Positions 27,767 through 36,088 of a DNA stretch of 42,031 nucleotides are shown here, in pieces (position 1 is the first letter of the stretch; every line of letters begins with the position of its first letter). The notes beneath the pieces are model-generated. The model was not told the origin of the DNA. It did no database searches and saw only the letters and a list, made by a program, of their open reading frames with translations. This DNA is from an uncultured Desulfovibrio sp. (GTDB lineage Bacteria; Desulfobacterota; Desulfovibrionia; Desulfovibrionales; Desulfovibrionaceae). The translations under genes and the position numbers were made by a program. The DNA is taken from NCBI RefSeq assembly GCF_944327235.1, contig NZ_CALVHE010000014.1, positions 1-42,031 on the forward strand, written 5' to 3'.

Positions 27767-28576
27767 ATGCGCGAAAAACGATCCTATGCCCAGGAGGTCT
27801 GCGTCAAGGGCGCGGGCAAGGCCATGCAGCAGGCGGGTATGCTCTGGCCGGGCTGCCGGGTGGGAGTGGCCGTCTCCGGCGGCGTGGACAGCTTTGTGCT
27901 GCTGAAGAGCCTGCATATCCGGCAGGGCATCGTCCCCTTCCGTTTCGAGCTCATGGCCATCCATCTCAATCCGGGCTTCGATCCGCAAAGCCACGCGGCC
28001 CTGCTGCCGTGGCTCGCGCGGCACGGCATCGCCTCGCATCTGGAAGTGACGGACTACGGCCCGCACGCCCATTCGGAAGAGAACCAGCGGCGTTCCCCCT
28101 GTTTCCGCTGCGCCTGGCTGCGGCGCAAACGGCTGTTCGAGCTTTGTTCCCGCTATCGCCTGACCCATCTGGCATTGGGCCACAATGCCGACGATCTCGT
28201 GGAGACGTTCTTCCTCAATCTCTGCCGCAACGGCCGCGTGGACGGCATGAGCATGAATGAACCCTTTTTCGGCGGCAAGCTGCGGCTCATCCGTCCGCTG
28301 CTGCTCGTGGAAAAGAAATATATCCGCAAGGCCGCCCAGCAATGGGAACTGCCCATCTGGGCCAACGTCTGCCCTTCGGCGGGGCATTCGGCCCGCAGCG
28401 ACATGAGCGCCACGCTGGAACATCTCTACGCCGTGGCCAGGGATTCGCGCCGGTGCATCGGCAACGCCCTCACCCGCTGGCAGCTGGACAAGCACCGCGA
28501 CAGCGCCCTGACCAGTGAGGCGGCGCAGGCCGCGTCCGCTCCCGGCGACAGGGCCCGCGGCGGACGCGTGCGTTGA
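27767..28576 (+). CDS. ttcA: TtcA-like PP-loop ATPase (probable tRNA 2-thiocytidine synthesis)
   Basis: A 269-residue PP-loop protein. SGGVDS at residues 37-42 is the ATP pyrophosphatase loop; C112-x2-C115 (CFRC) and C202 (ANVCPS) fit the three cysteines that hold a [4Fe-4S] cluster in TtcA; LGHNADDLVETFFLNL is the family's second signature. TtcA thiolates cytidine 32 of certain tRNAs. The last 25 residues are a low-complexity tail. The ATG at 27767 has AAGGGGA upstream; the open frame before it is not conserved-looking. A TtuA-type relative with another tRNA target cannot be excluded. Confidence 0.82.
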   Translation: MREKRSYAQEVCVKGAGKAMQQAGMLWPGCRVGVAVSGGVDSFVLLKSLHIRQGIVPFRFELMAIHLNPGFDPQSHAALLPWLARHGIASHLEVTDYGPHAHSEENQRRSPCFRCAWLRRKRLFELCSRYRLTHLALGHNADDLVETFFLNLCRNGRVDGMSMNEPFFGGKLRLIRPLLLVEKKYIRKAAQQWELPIWANVCPSAGHSARSDMSATLEHLYAVARDSRRCIGNALTRWQLDKHRDSALTSEAAQAASAPGDRARGGRVR

Positions 28577-28610
28577 CAGCGGCCCGCATGGCGGCTTAGA
28601 AGTAGAAGGT

Positions 28611-29507
28611 ATGCTCCTCGGCAAATACCATATCGTCATCTTTCGCGAAGGACGCAGCGGCAGCCGTAATGTGCGGCTGCGGGGCTGGTTCGGCTTCGTC
28701 TCCTGCATCATCGTGCTGGCGCTGGTGGCCTGCAATGTGTGGTTGTGGCGGGAATGGCTGCAGAACCGGCACCTTGAGGAGTCCCTCGCCAATACCGAAC
28801 GGCGTCTGGAGGACCAGCGCCGCCAGCTTTCGCTGCTCGGCGGCAAGCTGGGCGAGGTGACGCAGGACCTGCAGCGGGTGCGCAACTTCGACAGCAAGCT
28901 GCGCATCATGATGAACATGGAGCAGGACCCCGCCGAAGTGGGGGACGATCAGGCGGGCAGCTTTGCCCATTCCTACCTGCCCATGCACCGGCAGGAACTG
29001 GCGGCCCGCAAGATGCAGGATTTCCTGGACTCCCTTTCCGACGCCGTGCGGCTGGAAGAGGTGCGCCAGCAGGACTTGCTCCATGCCCTGCGCGACAACC
29101 GTGACGCCATCTCCACCATGCCGACCATCTGGCCGGTGGTGGGTTTCGTGACCTCCGGCTTCGGCGCGCGCTCCGCTCCCTTCGGCGGCGGCAGACGCCA
29201 GTTCCACAAGGGCCTCGACATCTCCAACCGGATCGGGACGCCCATCACGGCCACGGCCCAGGGGACCGTCCTCAAGGCCGGGCATGACGGGGCTTACGGC
29301 CTCAGTGTGGAGATCAACCACGGCGGCGGCATCGTCACCAAGTACGCGCACATGCAGCGTTTCGTGGTCCAGCCCGGGCAGTACGTCAAGCGTGGCGAGG
29401 TCATCGGCTACATCGGCATGACCGGCCGCACCACCGGCCCGCATCTGCATTACGAGGTCATCCTCAACGGCGTGCCGGTCAATCCCATGCGCTATATCCT
29501 CGAATAG
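28611..29507 (+). CDS. M23 (LytM-type) peptidase, membrane-anchored
   Basis: A 298-residue protein with one transmembrane helix (about 24-43), a periplasmic coiled coil (about 47-85, rich in Glu, Arg and Leu) and a C-terminal LytM domain. The zinc motifs are present: HKGLDISN (H-x3-D) and HLHYEV (HxH), so it should be an active endopeptidase cutting peptidoglycan cross-links, unlike the degenerate EnvC/NlpD types. The domain ends in the usual PVNPMRYI. Start at 28611, with AGAAGG upstream. It follows ttcA by 34 bp. Confidence 0.9.
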   Translation: MLLGKYHIVIFREGRSGSRNVRLRGWFGFVSCIIVLALVACNVWLWREWLQNRHLEESLANTERRLEDQRRQLSLLGGKLGEVTQDLQRVRNFDSKLRIMMNMEQDPAEVGDDQAGSFAHSYLPMHRQELAARKMQDFLDSLSDAVRLEEVRQQDLLHALRDNRDAISTMPTIWPVVGFVTSGFGARSAPFGGGRRQFHKGLDISNRIGTPITATAQGTVLKAGHDGAYGLSVEINHGGGIVTKYAHMQRFVVQPGQYVKRGEVIGYIGMTGRTTGPHLHYEVILNGVPVNPMRYILE

Positions 29508-29517
29508 GGGGGCCGCG

Positions 29518-29578
29518 TTGCGTGCCCCGGCGCTGTGCGCTATACTGGTTCCGGCTCGTACTCTCGCGGGCCGGAACC
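29518..29578 (+). promoter_or_regulatory. Promoter of the symporter-cyuA operon with overlapping hairpin
   Basis: TTGCGT (29518-29523) and TATACT (29541-29546) are exactly 17 bp apart. Right after the -10 box lies a perfect 9-bp inverted repeat (29547-29555 with 29570-29578) followed by TTATTTT. The hairpin could be the terminator of the M23 gene, an operator over the start site, or both. Confidence 0.6.
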
Positions 29579-29597
29579 TTATTTTGGGAGGTGCAGT

Positions 29598-30824
29598 ATG
29601 GCTGCCAAGGCGGGGGACTTTTCCCTGATCCTCAAACTGCTGGCCGGCATCGTCATCGGCGCGCTCGTCGGCACGTACATCGGCAACAATGCCGACAGCT
29701 CGCTCAACCACGTCATGGACGTGGTCGTGTCGCTGCGGCACATCTTCGGACAGATCATCTTCTTCCTCGTGCCGCTGGTCATCGTCGGCTTCATCACGCC
29801 CGCCATCGTGCGTCTGGGGCAGAACGCCAGCAAGATCCTCTTCACCGCCGTGGCGCTGGCCTATGCCTCGTCCCTGGGGGCGGCGCTCTTCTCCACCATC
29901 TCCGGTTACGCCATCATCCCCCATCTTTCCGTGGCCAAGGAGACGGAGACCCTCCGCAAGCTGCCGGAAATGGTCTTTCGGCTGGACATCCCGCCGTTGT
30001 TCAGCGTCATGAGCGCGCTGGTGCTGGCGCTGCTGTTCGGCGTGGCCATCGCCTGGACCAAGTCCGAGACCCTGAGTCGCCTCTTCAGCGAACTGGAACG
30101 CGTCATGAGCGCGCTGGTGGTGCGCATCATGATACCCATCCTCCCCTTCTTCGTGGGGCTCTCCTTCCTCGGTCTGGCCTATGAAGGCTCCCTGAGCCTG
30201 CATCTGCCGGTCTTTGTCTCCATGGTGCTCATCGTCATCGTGGGGCATTTCATCTGGCTGGCCCTGCTGTACGGCATCGGCGGCATCCTCTCCGGGCGTA
30301 ATCCCTTTGAGGTCTGCCGCCACTACACGCCCGCCTACCTCACCGCCGTGGGCACCATGTCCAGCGCGGCCACCCTGCCCGTGGCCCTGGAATGCGCCCG
30401 CAAGTCCCGCGTGCTGAGCCGCAACATGGTGGAATTCATGGTGCCGCTGGGCGCGACCGTCCACCTCTGCGGTTCCGTGCTCACGGAGACCTTCTTCTGC
30501 ATGACCCTGCATCTCATGCTCTACGGCAGCCTGCCCAGCGTGGGCGTGATGCTGCTCTTCTGCGTGCTGCTGGGCATCTTTGCCGTGGGCGCGCCCGGCG
30601 TGCCCGGCGGCACGGTGGTGGCCTCGCTGGGCATCGTGACCGGCGTACTGGGCTTTGATCAGAACGGCGTGGCCCTGCTCATCGCCATCTTCGCCCTGCA
30701 GGACAGCTTCGGCACCGCCTGCAACGTCACCGGCGACGGCGCGCTGACCCTCATGCTGGAAGGTCTGTTCAATCGTAACGGCGAGCTTGGCCCGCTGCAA
30801 AACGGCGCATCGGAGCAGGCATGA
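29598..30824 (+). CDS. Sodium/proton:dicarboxylate (amino acid) symporter family transporter
   Basis: A 408-residue membrane protein of the DAACS (GltP/SstT-like) family with about eight hydrophobic segments. AYLTAVGTMSSAATLPVAL is the serine-rich re-entrant loop, MVPLGATVHLCGSVL matches the NMDGT-like region in degenerate form, and GAPGVPGGTVVASLGI and CNVTGDGALTLM fit the substrate-binding C-terminal helices. Its stop overlaps the cysteine desulfidase start (ATGA), so I infer that it imports cysteine, serine or a related amino acid. GGGAGG precedes the start. The substrate is not shown by sequence alone. Confidence 0.85.
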   Translation: MAAKAGDFSLILKLLAGIVIGALVGTYIGNNADSSLNHVMDVVVSLRHIFGQIIFFLVPLVIVGFITPAIVRLGQNASKILFTAVALAYASSLGAALFSTISGYAIIPHLSVAKETETLRKLPEMVFRLDIPPLFSVMSALVLALLFGVAIAWTKSETLSRLFSELERVMSALVVRIMIPILPFFVGLSFLGLAYEGSLSLHLPVFVSMVLIVIVGHFIWLALLYGIGGILSGRNPFEVCRHYTPAYLTAVGTMSSAATLPVALECARKSRVLSRNMVEFMVPLGATVHLCGSVLTETFFCMTLHLMLYGSLPSVGVMLLFCVLLGIFAVGAPGVPGGTVVASLGIVTGVLGFDQNGVALLIAIFALQDSFGTACNVTGDGALTLMLEGLFNRNGELGPLQNGASEQA

Positions 30825-32110
30825 GTCTGACCCCCCAAGACCGTAAGGCCATCATCGGCCTGCTGCACAAGGAAGTGGTGCCCGCGCTGGGCTGCACGGA
30901 GCCCATTGCCGTGGCGCTCTGCGCGGCCCGCGCCGCCGAGGCCCTCGGTTGCCGTCCCCAGTCGCTGGATGTGGCGGTGAGCGCCAATCTGCTCAAGAAC
31001 GGCATGGGCGTCATGGTGCCCGGCACCGGGGAGATGGGCCTTGCCGTGGCCGCCGCGGCCGGTGCGCTGGGCGGCAAAAGCGCCCTTGGGCTGGAATGTC
31101 TGCGCGATCTGGACGCCGCTACCGCTGCCGCCGCCCGCGACATGGCCGCCAGTGAGGCCGTGGTCCTCCACCTGCCGGACAACGAGGATTTGCTCTACTG
31201 TCTCGTGACCGCCTCGGCCGATGGTCGCACCGCCGCCGCCGAGCTGCGCGACAGCCACGACAATATCACCCGCGTCTGGCAGGATGGCGTGCTCGTCAGC
31301 GATACGGCCGCAACGCCCGCCCGGCAGGAGGACGGGACGACCGTCTGGCCCCTGAGCATGGCCCGTATCGACGAGTTCGCCCGTACCGCGCCGCTCGAGG
31401 AGATCAGCTTCATCCTGGATGCCGCCCGCATGAATCGTCAGGTGGCCGAGGAAGGACTGCGCAAACAGTACGGCCTCGGCGTGGGCAAGATGGTGGATGC
31501 CCAGATCCGGCGGCATGTGCTGGCCGACGATCTGCCCACCTTTGCCGTCAAGCTCACCGCCGCCGCGGCCGATGCCCGCATGGCCGGCGTCATGATGCCG
31601 GTCATGAGCAATTCCGGCAGCGGCAACCAGGGCATCACCTGCACCATGCCGGTGGTGGCCTGCGCCATCCGGCAGGGCTGCGACGACGAACACCTGACGC
31701 GCGCCCTCATCGTCAGCCATCTGACCTCCATCCATATCAAGCACCATCTGGGCCGCCTCTCCGCGCACTGCGGGGCCATGGTGGCCGCTACCGCCGCCGC
31801 CTGCGGCATGGCCCTGCTCATGGGCGGCGGGCTGCCGGACATGGAACGCACCATCCGCAACATGGTCGGCAACGTGGCCGGCATGATCTGCGACGGCGCC
31901 AAAAGCAGCTGCGCCCTCAAGGTCGCCACCGCCGTCAGCGCCGGTATCCAGGCCGTGCTGCTGGCCCTCGACGGCACTGTCGTCCCCGGCAATGAAGGTA
32001 TCGTCGACGACGATATAGAATCCTGCATCGCCAACCTCGGCCGCCTCGGCTCCATCGGCATGAAGGAAGCCGACAAGGTCATCCTCGATATCATGCTGCA
32101 CAAGGCATGA
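30821..32110 (+). CDS. cyuA: L-cysteine desulfidase, CyuA/YhaM family (UPF0597)
   Basis: A 429-residue protein of the CyuA/YhaM family, which breaks L-cysteine into pyruvate, ammonia and sulfide using a [4Fe-4S] cluster. VVPALGCTEPIAVAL near the N-terminus (C25) is the family hallmark; NLLKNGMGVMVPGTG, SNSGSGNQGITCTMPV and ICDGAKSSCALKVATAV follow, each with conserved cysteines or glycines. It is translationally coupled to the transporter. In E. coli the partner CyuP is from a different transporter family, so this pairing differs. Pyruvate produced here could feed the por-pta-ackA route. Confidence 0.88.
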   Translation: MSLTPQDRKAIIGLLHKEVVPALGCTEPIAVALCAARAAEALGCRPQSLDVAVSANLLKNGMGVMVPGTGEMGLAVAAAAGALGGKSALGLECLRDLDAATAAAARDMAASEAVVLHLPDNEDLLYCLVTASADGRTAAAELRDSHDNITRVWQDGVLVSDTAATPARQEDGTTVWPLSMARIDEFARTAPLEEISFILDAARMNRQVAEEGLRKQYGLGVGKMVDAQIRRHVLADDLPTFAVKLTAAAADARMAGVMMPVMSNSGSGNQGITCTMPVVACAIRQGCDDEHLTRALIVSHLTSIHIKHHLGRLSAHCGAMVAATAAACGMALLMGGGLPDMERTIRNMVGNVAGMICDGAKSSCALKVATAVSAGIQAVLLALDGTVVPGNEGIVDDDIESCIANLGRLGSIGMKEADKVILDIMLHKA

Positions 32111-32134
32111 TATGATGTCCTGTGTTTTGTTTTT

Positions 32135-32176
32135 CGGGGAGGGGGACCTTTTGTGAACAAAAGGTCCCCCTCCCCG
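32135..32176. repeat. 42-bp perfect palindrome after cyuA
   Basis: A 20-bp perfect stem with only two unpaired central bases: CGGGGAGGGGGACC-type arm at 32135-32154 and its complement at 32157-32176. It begins 25 bp after the cyuA stop. No U tract follows. It resembles the palindromes after metF, hisK and gatA. Confidence 0.8.
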
Positions 32177-32265
32177 AACCCCTCCCCTCCAAAAAACGTT
32201 ATTTGTCCAGACACAAGCCTCCGTGGCATCGGAAGGCGTCTCCTGACCGCAAGTCAGCCGACCCC

Positions 32266-32415
32266 TTAGAGCAATTTCGGTTTGAAATGCGTTGCGTTTC
32301 AAACCATACGGCCTGACGTTTCGCGGAAAAAGAGCGGTTTTTCCGCTCACTTAGGGCTGGGCGGCGCGGTGCCGCCGCCTCGCGTTTCACCTTTTTCAAA
32401 GGTGAACCGCTCTAA
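32266..32415 (+). repeat. Repeat family B, copy B2 (with terminal inverted repeat)
   Basis: This copy is bounded by TTAGAGC (32266-32272) and GCTCTAA (32409-32415). Inside are four hairpins in a row: GGTTTGAAA with TTTCAAACC, GCGGAAAAA with TTTTTCCGC, GGCGGC with GCCGCC, and TTCACCTTT with AAAGGTGAA. The same hairpins, with changed but still paired bases, occur in B3. The gap 32111-32639 holds a palindrome, this copy, a terminator and repeat C3, and no gene. Confidence 0.8.
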
Positions 32416-32424
32416 CAAAGAGCA

Positions 32425-32461
32425 GGCCGGACAGTTTTCGCTGTCCGGCCTTTGTTTTTTT
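32425..32461 (+). terminator. Strong intrinsic terminator at the head of repeat C3
   Basis: A perfect 10-bp stem GGCCGGACAG/CTGTCCGGCC with loop TTTTCG is followed by TTTGTTTTTTT on the plus strand. It is 315 bp after cyuA, directly after repeat B2. Confidence 0.85.
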
Positions 32462-32613
32462 GTGTCGCCGGGGGACGTGACAGCCGCGCGTCACCTTGGC
32501 GGGGCAAGTCGCCCGTCATGGACCTCGGCAAAAGTTTGGGGAAGGGAGAGGGGGAGCGTGAGGGGGAGAGGGGAACCGTTTTTCAAAACGGTTCCCCTCT
32601 CCCCCTCACAAAC
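32425..32613 (+). repeat. Repeat family C, copy C3, with 25-bp perfect palindrome
   Basis: The most complete C copy. It starts with a terminator hairpin (32425-32434 with 32441-32450, then TTTGTTTTTTT), runs through GGGGGACGTGACAGCCGCGC, then GCAAAAGTTTGGGG, and ends in a perfect 25-bp inverted repeat (32558-32582 with 32585-32609). The palindrome ends 30 bp from the gatA stop. The reverse complement of 14562-14730 aligns along the whole length and 1-117 along the last part. Confidence 0.82.
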
Positions 32614-32639
32614 AGAAACAAGACCTCAGCCGCAGCCGC

Positions 32640-34115
32640 TTACAGCCCGGCGGGGGTGCCGATGGCGGGGAGGACGGCTTCGAGGGCGGCGCCGGTGCGG
32701 AGCAGGGCGGCCTCGGAGAAGGGGAGTCCCATGAGCTGCATCCCGACGGGCAGGCCGGATTCCGCGCCGAGGCCCACGGGCAGGGAGAGGCCCGGCAGAC
32801 CGGCGAGGTTGAGGGAGAGCGTATAGGCGTCCATGAGGTACATCTGCAGCGGGTCGTCGTTCTTGTGCCCGATCTTCCAGGCGGTCACGGGGGAGACGGG
32901 GCAGAAGAGGGCGTCGCACTGGCCGAGGGCGGCGTGGTATTCGTCGCGGATGAGGCGGCGGACCTGCGCGGCCTTGCGGTAGTAGGCGTCATAGTAGCCG
33001 GAGGAGAGCACATAGGTGCCCAGCATGATGCGGCGCTTGACTTCCTGCCCGAAGCCTTCGCTGCGGGAGCGGAAGTAGAGCTCCTCCAGATTTTCCACAT
33101 CCTCGGCGCGACGGCCGTAGCGCACGCCGTCGAAGCGGGCGAGGTTGGAGGAGGCTTCGGCCATGGCGATGATGTAATATGTGGCTATGGCCGCATGAGT
33201 GTGGGGCAGGCTCACGTCCACGATGTCGGCTCCTGCGGCGCGGGCGGCCTCGATAGCCTTGTTGCAGGCTTCGCGGACTTCAGGGGCAAGGCCGTCGCCG
33301 TAGAATTCGCGGGGCAGGCCGAGGTGGACGCCGTCGAGGCTGGCGGCTCGCCGTCCGGTACGGGCGGCGTCCACATAATCGTCGAGAGGCGCGGGCGCGC
33401 AGGTGGTGTCTCGTTCATCGTATCCGGCGATGACGGACAGGACGCGGGCGCAGTCTTCCACGCTGCGGGCCAGAGGGCCTACCTGATCCAGCGAGGAGCC
33501 GTAGGCGATGAGTCCGTAACGGGAGACGCGGCCGTAGGTGGGCTTGAGGCCCACGCAGCCGCAGAGAGCGGCGGGCTGACGGATGGAACCACCGGTATCC
33601 GAGCCGAGGGAGGCGAAGCACTGGCAGGCGGCCACGGAGGCGGCGGAACCGCCGCTTGAGCCGCCGGGCACGCATTGGGGATCCCAGGGGTTACGGCTGG
33701 CCTTGTAGGCGGAATTTTCGGTGCCGGAACCCATGGCGAACTCGTCCAGATTGTTCTTGCCGAGGATGACGGCCCCGGCTTCCTTGAGGCGCTCCACCAC
33801 AAAGGCGTCATAGATGGGGGTGAAGCCTTCCAGAATACGGGAGCCGGCGGTGGTGGGCATCCCTTCGGTGGAGAGGGCGTCCTTGACGGTGACGGGTATG
33901 CCCCAGAGGGGCTTGCTCGTATCCGGGCCCTGGGCATCCAGTGCGCGGGCGTGGGCCAGAGCTTTTTCGGCATCGACATGGAGCAGGGCGTCCACTACGG
34001 GCTCCGTGGCGGCGATGCGGTCAAGGCAGGCCTGCGTGGCCTGTTCGGCGGTCATGCGTCGGGTGTACAGGGCGTCCAGAGCGTCGCCCAGACTGAGAGT
34101 GCAGAAATCGGTCAT
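32640..34115 (-). CDS. gatA: Asp-tRNA(Asn)/Glu-tRNA(Gln) amidotransferase subunit A
   Basis: A 491-residue amidase-signature enzyme that releases ammonia from glutamine for conversion of Glu-tRNA(Gln) and/or Asp-tRNA(Asn). The catalytic triad is visible: Lys in [11 protein letters not shown], the cis-Ser in [10 protein letters not shown], and the nucleophile Ser in [36 protein letters not shown] is the GatA-specific continuation. The ATG at 34115 lies 16 bp after gatC; a longer open frame runs antisense-free through gatC but lacks homology. gatB is not in the window. Confidence 0.97.
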   Translation of the reverse strand: MTDFCTLSLGDALDALYTRRMTAEQATQACLDRIAATEPVVDALLHVDAEKALAHARALDAQGPDTSKPLWGIPVTVKDALSTEGMPTTAGSRILEGFTPIYDAFVVERLKEAGAVILGKNNLDEFAMGSGTENSAYKASRNPWDPQCVPGGSSGGSAASVAACQCFASLGSDTGGSIRQPAALCGCVGLKPTYGRVSRYGLIAYGSSLDQVGPLARSVEDCARVLSVIAGYDERDTTCAPAPLDDYVDAARTGRRAASLDGVHLGLPREFYGDGLAPEVREACNKAIEAARAAGADIVDVSLPHTHAAIATYYIIAMAEASSNLARFDGVRYGRRAEDVENLEELYFRSRSEGFGQEVKRRIMLGTYVLSSGYYDAYYRKAAQVRRLIRDEYHAALGQCDALFCPVSPVTAWKIGHKNDDPLQMYLMDAYTLSLNLAGLPGLSLPVGLGAESGLPVGMQLMGLPFSEAALLRTGAALEAVLPAIGTPAGL

Positions 34116-34131
34116 GGGGGTCTCCGTCGGA

Positions 34132-34425
34132 CTAGACGATACGCGGCACGACAAAATATTCCCCGTCGCCATGCGGGGCATTGGCAAGGACGGCTTCACG
34201 GCTGCGGAGGTGGCGGGCCTCATCCTCGCGGAGGGAGCCTTCATGTTGTACCGGACTGTAAAGCGGCTCGATGCCGGTGGTGTCCACTCCGGCGAGCACG
34301 TCCATGTAGGCCAGGATGTCACCGAACTGGCGGGCAAAGAGGGCCTGTTCCTCCGGGGAGACGTGCAGCCGCGAGAGCGTAGCCATGTGGGCCACGTCAG
34401 CCTGCGAGATGTTTTTTTCGGACAT
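34132..34425 (-). CDS. gatC: Asp-tRNA(Asn)/Glu-tRNA(Gln) amidotransferase subunit C
   Basis: A 97-residue subunit that wraps around GatA and GatB and stabilises the complex. [16 protein letters not shown] at the N-terminus, [21 protein letters not shown] in the middle and the late [14 protein letters not shown] are typical. It lies just before gatA in the same direction. Confidence 0.95.
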   Translation of the reverse strand: MSEKNISQADVAHMATLSRLHVSPEEQALFARQFGDILAYMDVLAGVDTTGIEPLYSPVQHEGSLREDEARHLRSREAVLANAPHGDGEYFVVPRIV

Positions 34426-34444
34426 GTGGTTTCCTTTGAGCTTG

Positions 34445-34476
34445 AAAAGGTCGGACGCGGCGGGGCCGCGTCCGAC
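34445..34476 (-). terminator. Hairpin between the lipoprotein gene and gatC
   Basis: A perfect 12-bp stem (34450-34461 with 34465-34476) with a 3-nt loop is followed on the minus strand by CUUUUC... after one base. The short U run makes it a moderate terminator. It lies 14 bp after the lipoprotein stop. Confidence 0.5.
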
Positions 34477-34490
34477 TGTGGGGACTGATG

Positions 34491-35966
34491 CTATTTGCCC
34501 GATCCGGGCAGGCGCAGCTTGTAGGAGGGGATCGGCGTGGTGCCGATGGCCGGTTGCTGCGCCGGTTGTCCGGCAACCGGTTGTGTTGCGGGCTGGACGC
34601 CGGGTTGTGCGGCGGCCGGCTGCGCGATGGGCTGGCCGGAGGCGTCCAGAGGGATGGGCTGGCCGGGTCGTACACCGGGCTGTACGCCGGGCACAAGGGG
34701 ATTGCCCTGTGCGTCCACGCTGGGCAGACCCTGCTGCCGCAGGGCGGCGCGCTGCAGGATGGCCTGACGGGTGGCCTTGTAGTCTTCCGCCGAGAGCGGC
34801 TTCATGCCGTCAGCCGCGGGCTGGAAGAGGTAAAGCTTCTGGTGGGCGATGCCGTTGCCGTCCCAGGAGATGGGCGCCATGCCCCAGATCATGCGCACGC
34901 GGGCGCAGGCGGCATTGATGACTTCGCTGGGAGCGCGGTCGGGGCTGGGGGAGAGTTTGTCGAAGCCAAGCTGCACGGCAAAGCGCACGAAGTCATAGCC
35001 CAGCGCGGTCCAGAAGTCATGACCGGCGCCCTGCAGGGCCTTGGGGGCGCGGGCCTGGTTCCAGGCGCCGGGGAAGACGGCAAGGGCGAACTTTTCCACA
35101 TCAGGCAGACGCTTGCCGGAGAGGCCCTGTTCCCAGAGCGTCGTGCCCATGAGTATGAGCCTGTCCTCGCCGTTATAGGTGAGGGCGGTCGTCAGCATAC
35201 CCATGTTGCGCCAGGAATCCGGCAGGAAAAGCGCCTCGAAACTTGTCTGGGGAATGGGAACGGCATTGCTGCCGTCCTGGTTCTGGGTCGGCTTGATGAG
35301 GGGGGCCACGGCGCTTGCCCAGGAATTGGGGTTGCCGGCATCATAGGAAGCTTTTTGCAGGCTGAGGCCGCGCTTGGCAAGGGCTTGTTCCATGAGGCCG
35401 GTCATGCGCAGCCCGTAGACGTCGCCGGGGTAAAAGGCGCCGAAGGTGGAGACGCCCATGGTATCGGTAGCAAAGGAGAGCAGCGCGTCGATCTGGTCCT
35501 GCGGGCTGGGGAAGAAACGCCAGGCCAGCTTGCCTTCCTCGCCGTCGTCCAGTTGGGGCATGAAGGTGAAGAAGGCATGACGCCGCAGGATGCCGGACTT
35601 TCGGGCCTTTGCGTAGACGGAACTCTGGAGCGGCCCGCCGATCACGAAGAAGCTTTCAGGTCGGGAGTCGATCGCGGCGTTGAGGCGGAGCTCCCAGGAT
35701 GGATCGCTTGAATCTATCGTCAGGAGCTGGACCTCGGTGCCATTGGACTTCATTTCTTGGGCGGCGGTCGTCGCGCCGCGCCGTATTTTTTGGGCTATGG
35801 GCGCAAAGGGACCGTCCGCAGGCAGGAGCAGCACGACGAGGGAGCCCTTTTTGGCAGTAGGTTTGGAAGTCTCCTTGCCACTGGTGGTCGGGAGGGAGCA
35901 TCCGCCCAGAACGAGGCAGAGGAACGCAAGCAGACAGATGATGGAGAAAGAGCGCGGCAAAGTCAT
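34491..35966 (-). CDS. Lipoprotein with periplasmic-binding-protein/LpoA-like fold
   Basis: A 491-residue predicted lipoprotein. Residues 1-22 form a signal peptide with lipobox L20-G21-G22-C23. Residues 47-370 resemble type I periplasmic binding proteins of the ABC-amino-acid or LpoA (penicillin-binding protein activator) kind: GSLVVLLLPADGPFAPIA, IGGPLQSSV and FGAFYPGDVYGLRMTG. The last 60 residues are a Pro/Gln/Ala/Val-rich repeat tail (QPGVQPATQPVAGQP). No transporter genes are adjacent, which leans toward an LpoA-like envelope role over transport. The start at 35966 was chosen because the signal peptide begins there; the ribosome site is weak. Confidence 0.75.
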   Translation of the reverse strand: MTLPRSFSIICLLAFLCLVLGGCSLPTTSGKETSKPTAKKGSLVVLLLPADGPFAPIAQKIRRGATTAAQEMKSNGTEVQLLTIDSSDPSWELRLNAAIDSRPESFFVIGGPLQSSVYAKARKSGILRRHAFFTFMPQLDDGEEGKLAWRFFPSPQDQIDALLSFATDTMGVSTFGAFYPGDVYGLRMTGLMEQALAKRGLSLQKASYDAGNPNSWASAVAPLIKPTQNQDGSNAVPIPQTSFEALFLPDSWRNMGMLTTALTYNGEDRLILMGTTLWEQGLSGKRLPDVEKFALAVFPGAWNQARAPKALQGAGHDFWTALGYDFVRFAVQLGFDKLSPSPDRAPSEVINAACARVRMIWGMAPISWDGNGIAHQKLYLFQPAADGMKPLSAEDYKATRQAILQRAALRQQGLPSVDAQGNPLVPGVQPGVRPGQPIPLDASGQPIAQPAAAQPGVQPATQPVAGQPAQQPAIGTTPIPSYKLRLPGSGK

Positions 35967-36033
35967 GGATACTGATCCCAGCGTTAAAAAAGAAAGGACA
36001 GGAACAAGCTCGCTATGGGGCTGTCCCGCAACC

Positions 36034-36064
36034 AAAAAGCGGGCGGGCATCCGCCGGGGATGCC
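36034..36064 (-). terminator. Terminator after the small lipoprotein gene
   Basis: On the minus strand a 7-bp stem GGCATCC/GGATGCC (36058-36064 with 36046-36052) is followed by CGCCCGCUUUUUGG. It lies 25 bp after the stop of the small lipoprotein. Confidence 0.55.
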
Positions 36065-36088
36065 GCGCGCGGGCGTTTCAGTCTTGCT

